From assembly GCA_944362615.1 (NCBI GenBank), contig CALVTM010000002.1, positions 62,001 through 126,000 of the forward strand: a DNA stretch of 64,000 bases, in the 5' to 3' direction. Shown one piece after another: positions 45,581-53,922 of the stretch; the first letter of the stretch is position 1; each line of letters starts with the position of its first letter. The DNA comes from an uncultured Clostridia bacterium (lineage in GTDB: Bacteria; Bacillota; Clostridia; Christensenellales; Pumilibacteraceae). The position numbers and the translations under genes were made by a program. The notes under the pieces were generated by a model that searched no databases, was not told the origin of the DNA, and was given only the letters and a program-made list of their open reading frames with translations.

Positions 45581-46042
45581 TTAATCCATTCTGTCCAGCT
45601 GTATTCCCGCTTCCCTAAAAAGAGTGAGCGCAAAATCATCCGGGTAGCCGTATTTATATACCACTCGCTTAATTCCGGCATTGATGATTATTTTAGTACA
45701 GATTATGCAAGGCTGATGCGTGCAGTATAACGTAGCTCCGGAAATGTTGATTCCCATTCGCGCCGCCTGCGTGACCGCGTTCTGTTCTGCATGCACTGCA
45801 TAGCATAACTCGTGCCTCATTCCGCTCGGTATATTCATCTCTCTGCGCATACATACTCTTTTTTCAGCACAGCTCTTTATTCCTTCCGGCGCTCCGTTAT
45901 AACCCGTTGTCATTATACGCTTATCTTTGACTATAACAGCTCCGACATGTCTGTTCTCCTGCCAGCAACTGCTCCAAGAACCTACCGTTTCGGCAAGCTG
46001 CATAAATCGTTTATCCCATTTATCAAAATCCATGCCTTCCAT
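45581..46042 (-). CDS. comEB: dCMP/cytidine deaminase family protein, ComEB-like
   Basis: Zinc deaminase of 153 residues, probably dCMP deaminase giving dUMP. The zinc site is HAEQNAV with a downstream CTHQPCIICTKIIINAGI, and an upstream GYNGAPEGIKSC block typical of dCMP deaminases. The start is the ATG at 46042, with AGGAG 9 nt upstream; an in-frame TTG at 46051 abuts the ribosome-binding site and is unlikely. It has its own promoter and is divergent from groES. Confidence 0.93.
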   Translation of the reverse strand: MEGMDFDKWDKRFMQLAETVGSWSSCWQENRHVGAVIVKDKRIMTTGYNGAPEGIKSCAEKRVCMRREMNIPSGMRHELCYAVHAEQNAVTQAARMGINISGATLYCTHQPCIICTKIIINAGIKRVVYKYGYPDDFALTLFREAGIQLDRMD

Positions 46043-46063
46043 ATAATGCAACTCCTTTTTGTT

Positions 46064-46092
46064 ATTGTATCATAAATACATACAATCGTCAA
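46064..46092 (-). promoter_or_regulatory. Sigma-A-type promoter for comEB
   Basis: TTGACG, 17-nt spacer, TACAAT on the minus strand; the leader is about 14 nt and contains the AGGAG site. Confidence 0.8.
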
Positions 46093-46225
46093 CAGATTAA
46101 CCGAATTTTTTGTCGAAATTACCCGAATTATCTTTTTTAGTATCTCCTTTCACAGCACGGAGAGTTCCCGAACTTTCTTATAAAAAAATATTTTACTTTT
46201 TTTTTGAAAATTTCAGGCAAAAAAC

Positions 46226-46254
46226 TTGACATTGCTATTATTCAGCGTTATAAT
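46226..46254 (+). promoter_or_regulatory. groESL promoter P1
   Basis: Consensus sigma-A promoter: TTGACA, 17-nt spacer, TATAAT. Predicted start near 46261, at the edge of the CtsR-type box. Upstream, 46093-46225 is AT-rich and holds no gene I can support. Confidence 0.9.
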
Positions 46255-46263
46255 ACGCTTGAA

Positions 46264-46280
46264 AGTCAAAGATAGTCAAA
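46264..46280 (+). promoter_or_regulatory. CtsR operator overlapping the groESL P1 start site
   Basis: AGTCAAA-GAT-AGTCAAA matches the published CtsR heptad direct repeat (A/GGTCAAANANA/GGTCAAA) at every defined position. It lies 10 nt after the -10 box, where a bound repressor would block initiation. No CIRCE element (TTAGCACTC-N9-GAGTGCTAA) was found upstream of groES. Confidence 0.88.
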
Positions 46281-46416
46281 AATGTTTAGCTTTCAACTTT
46301 TCGGCTTAAGCAATATGAAAATTTGCATAAGAATTAAATTTTAAGGAAATAAATTAATTGCAAACGGCATTATAACATTAAAATAAGCATAAAATGAAGA
46401 AAACGCGCTTCCCCGC

Positions 46417-46445
46417 TTGACAAACATTTTTATACATATTAAAAT
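46417..46445 (+). promoter_or_regulatory. groESL promoter P2
   Basis: TTGACA, 17-nt spacer, TAAAAT. Predicted start near 46452, about 46 nt before the groES ATG and downstream of the CtsR box, so it would escape CtsR control. Confidence 0.78.
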
Positions 46446-46456
46446 GATTGCCGTAA

Positions 46457-46473
46457 GTAATTAAAGTAATTAC
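46457..46473 (+). repeat. Dyad symmetry just after groESL P2
   Basis: GTAATT-AAAGT-AATTAC is a perfect 6-bp inverted repeat; the same bases also form a direct repeat of AGTAATTA separated by one base. It sits at about +5 to +20 of P2. A candidate protein-binding site; the regulator is unknown. Confidence 0.45.
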
Positions 46474-46497
46474 ATAGAAAAAATTCAGGAGGCATAT

Positions 46498-46782
46498 ATG
46501 ACTATTAAACCTTTGTTTGACAGAGTTGTCGTCGAGCAGATCGACACTGAAGAAACGACGAAGAGCGGCATTGTTCTTCTCGCAAAGGATCAGGAAAAGC
46601 CCCAGATGGCTAAAGTTCTTGCTGTAGGTCCCGGAGGCGTGATCGACGGCAAAGAAGTTGTAATGAACGTAAAGGTCGGAGATAAAGTTCTCTGCTCCAA
46701 ATATGCGGGCAGCGAATTCAAAATTGACGGAAAAGAAGTTACCATTCTTCGTCAGAGCGATATACTCGCTATCGTAGAATAA
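46498..46782 (+). CDS. groES: Co-chaperonin GroES
   Basis: Cap of the GroEL chamber, 94 residues. It has the opening IKPLFDRVVVEQIDTEE, the mobile loop (TTKSGIVLLAKDQEKPQ, about 20-36) with the GroEL-contact hydrophobics, and VKVGDKVLCSKYAGSEF. AGGAGG lies 8 nt before the ATG. The leader is long (about 235 nt from P1, about 46 nt from P2). Confidence 0.98.
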   Translation: MTIKPLFDRVVVEQIDTEETTKSGIVLLAKDQEKPQMAKVLAVGPGGVIDGKEVVMNVKVGDKVLCSKYAGSEFKIDGKEVTILRQSDILAIVE

Positions 46783-46797
46783 TTTCGGGAGGCTTAA

Positions 46798-48432
<1,635 letters not shown>

Positions 48433-48471
48433 AATACCTGTCCGGCATTGTTAAATTAATGCCGATAAATC

Positions 48472-48506
48472 AAAACCCGTTTCGAATTTCTCGAAACGGG
48501 TTTTTT
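48472..48506 (+). terminator. Terminator after groEL
   Basis: Fourteen-base stem AAAACCCGTTTCGA/TCGAAACGGGTTTT with a short loop and a T-run. A smaller hairpin (CGGCATT/AATGCCG, 48443-48464) precedes it. Between 48507 and 48651 no gene or structure is seen. Confidence 0.93.
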
Positions 48507-48651
48507 ATAGCTTGGTTTATAACTTGAAACAAATAATTTTCAATTTTTCTACACGCTATATATTTTATATGTATATTAGTTAAGACTTATTGCCGGGTTT
48601 AAAGCAGAATTTTGATAAATGCAATCAAATCTAATTGATACGATCAGAAAC

Positions 48652-48683
48652 AATGGCGGGTCCGTTTATACGAACCCGCCATT
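48652..48683 (-). terminator. Terminator after rng
   Basis: Stem AATGGCGGGT(C)CG paired with CG(A)ACCCGCCATT, one mismatch, 5-7-nt loop, 25 nt after the rng stop. The T-run on the minus strand is weak, so efficiency is uncertain. Confidence 0.65.
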
Positions 48684-48707
48684 TATATACTAAGGCTATA
48701 TTTATCG

Positions 48708-50216
48708 TTAAGTGAGCAGCACTGCTCCGGAAGGTACTCCGCCCATGCCGGACATTACCCTGAAACCCGAGAAGTCCAGACTTTCATCCGGTATTACATA
48801 AATTCTTTTATGCAACCAAATTCCTGACGAACACTCCTGCGAAAAAGCTTTATGCTCTATCATATGGTCTGCAAGTACAGGATGAGCGTATATCAATGCA
48901 ATGTACACCGCATGATTCATGAATAACTTTTTAAGATTGTATTTAATGCGGCGGGATATGTACGCATCTACAAGCAGAAATCCGGTACCGCCGCAGTATG
49001 GACATTTATCCTGACTGACAGAGCCCAGCTCCTTGCCTACTTTTTTGCGCGTTATCTCTACAAGCCCAAGCCCGGACATATCAAGTACCCTTGTTTTTAC
49101 ACGGTCAAAAAACAATTCGTTTTTCATTGCCTCAACTACAGATACTTTGTGCTCGGGATCTGTCATGTCGATGAAATCAACGACTATAATGCCGCCTATA
49201 TTCCGTAAACGCAACTGACGGGCTATTTCTTTTACCGCTTCCAGGTTAGTACTGTATACAGTATCCTCACGATTGTCTGTACCTACATACTTACCTGTGT
49301 TGACATCTATTGCCGTGAGCGCTTCCGTCTTTTCAATAACTAAAAAGCCTCCGCTCGCAAGCTCTACGCGCGGCGAATATATGGCAGCCATATCTTCGCC
49401 TATGCCGTAATAATCATAGATGTCCTCTTCGTTATCATAATATTCTACAGTACCGCGAAAATACGGGCAAAAGACCTCGACCATCTGACGTATGTCATTT
49501 GCCATAACTTCATTGTTGCACACGATACTCTCTGTCATATCGGTCAACATATCGCGTATAGTCCGGTACAGTATATTGCCCTCATTATGTATAAGAGCAA
49601 CACCATCTGTTTCTTCCCAACGCTTCTGTATGCGTTCGCCGGCTTTTATCAGAAATTCAGCTTCCTGAACTATTTCATCATGCGTAGCCGTCAAACAGTT
49701 GGTTCTGGCAATAAATCCGCCTCCTTCGGGGGCTAAGCTTTTAAGCAGCTCAGTAAGTTTGTCTCTCATCGTCGGACTGGTTATTTTGTTGGAAACTCCG
49801 ACGAAAGGCAGATTATAAAGATATACGACAAAATGTCCGGGTATCGATATGTTAGACGAAAGCTTCGGCCCTTTCAGATCGGTACCTTCCTTGATCGCCT
49901 GTACCATTACATAATCGCCTTTTTTTGCAGATATTTTATGGGGCAATGCATTCTGCTCGCCAAGTACTGATTTATGATCGAGCGTTTCGTCTATATACCA
50001 AAACCCGGTACGGCTCAGACCTATATCGACAAATGCACTCTGCAATCCATCGACAACATCCGTTACCCTACCTTTATAAATATTCCCGGAAATCTGACGT
50101 TCTTCAGCTGACTCACTGTATAGCTCACTGAGTCGCCCGTTTTCTATTAAACCTACTGTAGTATAAATTTTCTCGCTATCGACTAAAATAATGTTCTTCA
50201 TATTCTTTGTCTGCAT
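48708..50216 (-). CDS. rng: Ribonuclease E/G family endoribonuclease
   Basis: Endonuclease for rRNA/mRNA processing, related to RNase G. It has an S1 domain (YKGRVTDVVDGLQSAFVDIG), RNase H-like core, the catalytic Asp in ALTAIDVNTGKYVG and VVDFIDMTDPEHK, and the zinc-link CPYCGGTG. Two ATGs are possible: 50216 (502 residues) and 50201 (497 residues, family-like opening MKNIILVD). Neither has a clear ribosome-binding site. The promoter -10 box ends 10 nt before the first one, so the mRNA leader is only about 4 or 19 nt. It follows spoIVFB, a common Firmicutes order. Confidence 0.93.
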   Translation of the reverse strand: MQTKNMKNIILVDSEKIYTTVGLIENGRLSELYSESAEERQISGNIYKGRVTDVVDGLQSAFVDIGLSRTGFWYIDETLDHKSVLGEQNALPHKISAKKGDYVMVQAIKEGTDLKGPKLSSNISIPGHFVVYLYNLPFVGVSNKITSPTMRDKLTELLKSLAPEGGGFIARTNCLTATHDEIVQEAEFLIKAGERIQKRWEETDGVALIHNEGNILYRTIRDMLTDMTESIVCNNEVMANDIRQMVEVFCPYFRGTVEYYDNEEDIYDYYGIGEDMAAIYSPRVELASGGFLVIEKTEALTAIDVNTGKYVGTDNREDTVYSTNLEAVKEIARQLRLRNIGGIIVVDFIDMTDPEHKVSVVEAMKNELFFDRVKTRVLDMSGLGLVEITRKKVGKELGSVSQDKCPYCGGTGFLLVDAYISRRIKYNLKKLFMNHAVYIALIYAHPVLADHMIEHKAFSQECSSGIWLHKRIYVIPDESLDFSGFRVMSGMGGVPSGAVLLT

Positions 50217-50226
50217 AACGAGGAAA

Positions 50227-50255
50227 AGTATAACATATTTATTAAAATTTTGCAA
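50227..50255 (-). promoter_or_regulatory. Sigma-A-type promoter for rng inside the spoIVFB 3' end
   Basis: TTGCAA, 17-nt spacer, TATACT on the minus strand. It overlaps the last codons of spoIVFB, and its -10 box ends 10 nt before the first possible ATG of rng. Confidence 0.75.
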
Positions 50256-51114
50256 CAGAAATTACCGCATCGGAACAATTAAATTGAGCAATAAGTCTTT
50301 CAAGACGGCTTTCATCTATAGAAAAAACAGGTCTCCCGTTCTTGTCACATACGATAAATTTTGTATATCTGTCTGGTCTCAGCATGGAAAAAAGTTCGGT
50401 AAGCGTACAATCACCGTCTACCATTATCTCGCATACTTTCAGTCCGCCGTGCAATCTTAAACGCATATTTTCCATGCCATATATCCTCCCGTAAGTATCG
50501 GTTTCGTTGTATGAAAAAAGCGATGTCAAAATAAAGATGCCGAGAGTTGCAAATGTATAACTTGCCCCAGTAAGAAGCATTGCAAATGCGACTACAATAG
50601 CTGCGACACCGGTGACAATCCCCACAGTACGTATCACAGCTTTTACTTTTCGCAAAGATAATCTGCTTCTGAGAAACCCCCGAAGCACTCTTCCTCCATC
50701 CATAGGAAATATCGGAAGCATGTTCAGGATCGCTGTAAACAATGATGCTTCCGCTATGCCTTTTGTCGCAGAATAAGTTATCGGAAAGAACCACCACAGC
50801 GAAGCACACAGTAAAAAAAACAAAAAATTGACCGCCGGTCCCATGACAGCGATCCTGATCTCATCTGCAGGTTTTATATACTCATAATCTCCGGATAAAG
50901 CAATACCATAAGGCATTATACGCAGACGTTTTACTCTGTACCCGAGTTTTTCTCCGACAAACGCATGGGCAAACTCGTGAGGTATCAGCACGGCAGCATA
51001 CGAAAGAACAGTTATTCCATAGCCAAGTAAAACAAGCGCAATTAAAGTTATCAATGTGAATGGGGAGATTGATATCCCGTCAGTATCAGCCTTCAAAATT
51101 TTCGGCATTTTCAC
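50242..51114 (-). CDS. spoIVFB: SpoIVFB-type site-2 protease (M50) with C-terminal CBS-like domain
   Basis: Intramembrane zinc protease; in the family SpoIVFB activates pro-sigma-K in the mother cell. The 290 residues show the HEFAH motif (His46, Glu47, His50), the second active-site motif FPMDGGR, about six membrane helices, and a C-terminal CBS-like part (about 225-290). The minD-...-rng position fits. No spoIVFA gene is adjacent. The start is GTG at 51114 or ATG at 51108; no ribosome-binding site is visible. Upstream, AATATG and CATAATAC could be a sigma-E-like promoter, but this is weak. Confidence 0.85.
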   Translation of the reverse strand: MKMPKILKADTDGISISPFTLITLIALVLLGYGITVLSYAAVLIPHEFAHAFVGEKLGYRVKRLRIMPYGIALSGDYEYIKPADEIRIAVMGPAVNFLFFLLCASLWWFFPITYSATKGIAEASLFTAILNMLPIFPMDGGRVLRGFLRSRLSLRKVKAVIRTVGIVTGVAAIVVAFAMLLTGASYTFATLGIFILTSLFSYNETDTYGRIYGMENMRLRLHGGLKVCEIMVDGDCTLTELFSMLRPDRYTKFIVCDKNGRPVFSIDESRLERLIAQFNCSDAVISVAKF

Positions 51115-51158
51115 AGTAAATTTTATGTGTATTATGTCTGTAATAGTACATATTATTT

Positions 51159-51407
51159 TTATTTTACGGAAGTTTCAAGCAATTCTCCCGCGTCATAAAC
51201 CTCGTCTGCTTTAAAATCCACATGAAACAGCACTTCATTCCCCATCTCATCTATATCGGCGACTATATGCATTTCCCCGGTAAGTTCCATGTATTCAGAC
51301 AATAATTTGCGCAGATCTGATTTCATTGCGGCAATAACAGAAGTCATTGATTTTACTTTCATCCCAAGCAAATAATTTTTAAGTTTTTCCGATACGTCAG
51401 TACTCAT
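51159..51407 (-). CDS. minE: MinE-like cell division topological factor (divergent)
   Basis: An 82-residue protein that overlaps the minD stop by 4 nt. The stretch SMTSVIAAMKSDLRKLLSEYMELTGEMHI resembles, by eye, the MinE helix plus strand (family: LLEMLKEDLLEVISKYVEID), followed by two beta strands. The N-terminal membrane-binding/contact helix is short. It could set the position of MinD by stimulating its ATPase. Sequence identity is low and position beside minD carries much of the call. Confidence 0.65.
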   Translation of the reverse strand: MSTDVSEKLKNYLLGMKVKSMTSVIAAMKSDLRKLLSEYMELTGEMHIVADIDEMGNEVLFHVDFKADEVYDAGELLETSVK

Positions 51408-52192
51408 GTATTTCTTTTCATCCTCCTCTTTATACCACCGAAAATTCCGCGATACTTTTTCGTAAGGTCATAAACTTCAGGAACACCTGATAATATTCCC
51501 CTGGCCAATGCCCTGCACGCGGCAAAACCGGAACTTAATCCGTAATTGAACGCGTTACTTAAAAGATTTATTCCGTCATCCTCAGGAATCATTCCATACA
51601 CTTCAGTGCCAAGTAATCTTTCAACATCGTTTCTTGATAGCATTTCGCCGGAAAGCACAAGATCACCGCGAACACGATTCACAACGGTGTAAATATTATT
51701 TATACCACTTTTTTTCAATAACGTAAGCACGGTCTCGGCATCTCTTACGCTGCTTATGTGCGGCGTCGTCACAAGTATCGCCTCATCACATGAGCTTACT
51801 GCACGCCGGAATCCGGCTTCAATCCCTGCAGGACAATCAACTAAGACTATATCGAAACTACGTGAAAGCCTGGAGACTATTTCACGCATGCTCTGCGGAT
51901 CTATTGCCGATTTGTCATAGCTGTGTGCTCCAGGCAAAATATACAGCTCAGGCTCGTCAGTATCGCGGATCAATGCTTGCCGCATACGGCACTTCCCTTC
52001 CGCAACATCCACAACGTCATAAACTATACGTGAATCGGCTCCGAGCAAAACATCAAGATTGTTAAGCCCGAGATCTGCATCAAGGGCAACCGTGCGTTCT
52101 CCCATCGACGCAAATATGCGCCCTATGCACGCCGTAACGGTCGTTTTGCCAACCCCGCCTTTTCCGCTTGTTACAACAAATGTCCTCGCCAT
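51404..52192 (-). CDS. minD: Septum site-determining ATPase MinD
   Basis: Deviant Walker ATPase of 262 residues that binds membrane when ATP-bound. It has SGKGGVGKTT (about 10-18), ALDADLGLNNLDVLLG, DIVLVDCPAGIE, and a C-terminal basic amphipathic helix (IFGGIKRRMKRN) for membrane targeting. It follows mreB after a terminator and precedes the MinE-like gene. No minC is present beside it. An extended -10 promoter ends 10 nt before the ATG with no ribosome-binding site, so the mRNA is nearly leaderless. Confidence 0.96.
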   Translation of the reverse strand: MARTFVVTSGKGGVGKTTVTACIGRIFASMGERTVALDADLGLNNLDVLLGADSRIVYDVVDVAEGKCRMRQALIRDTDEPELYILPGAHSYDKSAIDPQSMREIVSRLSRSFDIVLVDCPAGIEAGFRRAVSSCDEAILVTTPHISSVRDAETVLTLLKKSGINNIYTVVNRVRGDLVLSGEMLSRNDVERLLGTEVYGMIPEDDGINLLSNAFNYGLSSGFAACRALARGILSGVPEVYDLTKKYRGIFGGIKRRMKRNT

Positions 52193-52202
52193 ATCTTTTG
52201 CA

Positions 52203-52211
52203 ATTATAACA
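52203..52211 (-). promoter_or_regulatory. Extended -10 promoter for minD
   Basis: TGT-TATAAT on the minus strand; the -35 region is poor. The -10 ends 10 nt before the minD ATG. Upstream, 52212-52315 shows no other feature. Confidence 0.65.
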
Positions 52212-52315
52212 AATTACGTCTGGTGAATAATCGCAATTTCCGTCCTTTTACGTCGTTTACTGAAGATTTGCAATCCCTTGTCTTTCCATTAGCATCATCA
52301 TGATTTTACAAAAAG

Positions 52316-52340
52316 AAAAAGGCGCGATACGCGCCTTTTT
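52316..52340 (-). terminator. Terminator after the mreB-like gene
   Basis: Perfect 11-bp stem AAAAAGGCGCG/CGCGCCTTTTT with a 3-nt loop, 23 nt after the mreB-like stop. It separates the ppx-maf-mreB unit from minD. Confidence 0.92.
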
Positions 52341-52363
52341 AAATCAATGCAATTATTTATAAT

Positions 52364-53371
52364 TTATCTTTTTCCTATTATTTCACCCAATAATACTGAG
52401 TTCTCAAGCAACTTTCCGCCTCCGAGCACAGTAGCGTACTCAGCATCGTCATGTATTATTATCGGAAGGTTCAGTTTGCCGAACAGCAGTTTATCCAGCC
52501 CGAGTATCTTACTTGCACCGCCGGTCACATGTATGCCGTCCTCACTTATGTCTGCTGCCGTTTCAGGCGGAAGCACTTGTAATATACTGTCAATGGCATC
52601 CGCTATGCGAAGATAATACGGCATAAGCGCTTCCATTACGTCAGTTGCCTTGACTCTGAAATTTGCCGGAGCACGCGCCGCTATATCTGTTCCGGAGACA
52701 AGAAGCCCGGTCATATCGTTTGAATACAGACTTCCTATCCGACTTTTTATCCGTTTGATCGTTTCGGCTCCGACATTCAGACTGTATTTTCCCATAATAA
52801 AGTCGCGCAGCGCCTTATCCATCATATCACCGCCGACGTTTATCGAGCAGCCGTTTATTATAGCGCCCAAAGATACAACGGCTATTTCCGTCATGCCGCC
52901 GCCTATATCAACAATCAATCCGCTTTTGTGAGTATGTATCGGCATGCCGGCGCCTATAGCTGCAAGCAAGGCATTCTCTATCATAATAACCTGACTGCAT
53001 CCGACCTTTGCAAAGACGTCGTCATAAATGCGGCGCTCTTCCATCGCAAGCCCGACCGGTATTCCGACTATCGCACGGATGCGTGGTCCGAAAATACCCG
53101 GACGGACGACTTTCAATAAAAATGCCGCAAGCATATCTCTGCATGCATCGGCGTTCGCAATAAGTCCGTCTTCCAGCGGATGGACTATCGTTATACTGTC
53201 CGGAGTACGTCCTTCCATTGCGGCGGCTTCCTTACCAACCGCTTTTATGCGATGCGAATCAGCCCCTCCATGATACGCTATTACAGTAGGCTCGCTGAGC
53301 ACTATCCCGTTTCCGGGCATAAAAATAGACGTATTTGATGTACCGAGCGATATGGCAAGCTCTTCAGTCAT
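52364..53371 (-). CDS. MreB/Mbl-like actin homologue with an altered phosphate-1 motif
   Basis: Bacterial actin-family protein, 335 residues. It has GNGIVLSEPTVIAY, IENALLAAIGAGMP, VDIGGGMTEIAVVSLG, GGDMMDKALRDFI and a C-terminal VTGGASKILGLD. The first phosphate loop reads ISLGTSNT, where MreB proteins have IDLGTANT, so the metal/ATP-binding Asp is Ser8; IEEP is IENA. It overlaps maf by 4 nt, but mreC and mreD, its normal partners downstream, are missing and minD follows. It may be a slow or non-polymerising variant. Confidence 0.88.
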   Translation of the reverse strand: MTEELAISLGTSNTSIFMPGNGIVLSEPTVIAYHGGADSHRIKAVGKEAAAMEGRTPDSITIVHPLEDGLIANADACRDMLAAFLLKVVRPGIFGPRIRAIVGIPVGLAMEERRIYDDVFAKVGCSQVIMIENALLAAIGAGMPIHTHKSGLIVDIGGGMTEIAVVSLGAIINGCSINVGGDMMDKALRDFIMGKYSLNVGAETIKRIKSRIGSLYSNDMTGLLVSGTDIAARAPANFRVKATDVMEALMPYYLRIADAIDSILQVLPPETAADISEDGIHVTGGASKILGLDKLLFGKLNLPIIIHDDAEYATVLGGGKLLENSVLLGEIIGKR

Positions 53372-53922
53372 AAAAAATTCTCCCTGAGCAACTCATCGAC
53401 CAGTTTTACCGGTAAGCCGACTACGTTGTCGTAATCTCCTGTAACTTTTGCCACAATATCTGCAAGCTCCTTATCCTGCACCCCATATCCGCCAGCTTTA
53501 TCAAAAGGCTTGCCTGTGGCTATATATGCACGCACAATGTCTTCATTGAACGGATTAAAAGTCACTTGCGTTTTTTCCACTGCTTCTGCGACTTTGTTCC
53601 CGTCAGTCAGACATACGGCAGTAATAACTTCATGCGTCCTGCCGCAAAGTTCCCTTAACATGGCAAAAGCCTCCTCTTCCGAGTGCGGCTTACCAATGGG
53701 TTTATTATCCATGGATGAAACTACGGTATCTGCTCCAAGTACGATGCAGCCTTCAGGCTTTACAGACAGCGCTTTCAATCTGGCATTCGCAACAGCCGTC
53801 TGCTCAGCATCGGATAACGTCACTTCCTCAGCGGATGTCGGATGTATTTCAAAATCAATACCGAGTTTCTGCACCAGTTCCGCTCTTCGCGGAGATGCGG
53901 AAGCAAGCAAAAGTTTCATCAA
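53368..53922 (-). CDS. maf: Maf family nucleotide pyrophosphatase
   Basis: House-cleaning pyrophosphatase for non-canonical or pyrimidine nucleotides, linked with septum formation in Bacillus. The 184 residues open LLLASASPRRAELVQKLGI and contain the motifs VLGADTVVS and GKPHSEEEAFAMLREL. It overlaps ppx/gppA at its start and the mreB-like gene at its end (4 nt each), the usual maf-mreB neighbourhood. Confidence 0.96.
   Translation of the reverse strand: MMKLLLASASPRRAELVQKLGIDFEIHPTSAEEVTLSDAEQTAVANARLKALSVKPEGCIVLGADTVVSSMDNKPIGKPHSEEEAFAMLRELCGRTHEVITAVCLTDGNKVAEAVEKTQVTFNPFNEDIVRAYIATGKPFDKAGGYGVQDKELADIVAKVTGDYDNVVGLPVKLVDELLRENFL

Noticed and set aside
46052-46497. Search for a CIRCE element upstream of groES
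   Set aside because: No TTAGCACTC-N9-GAGTGCTAA or near match was seen on either strand.
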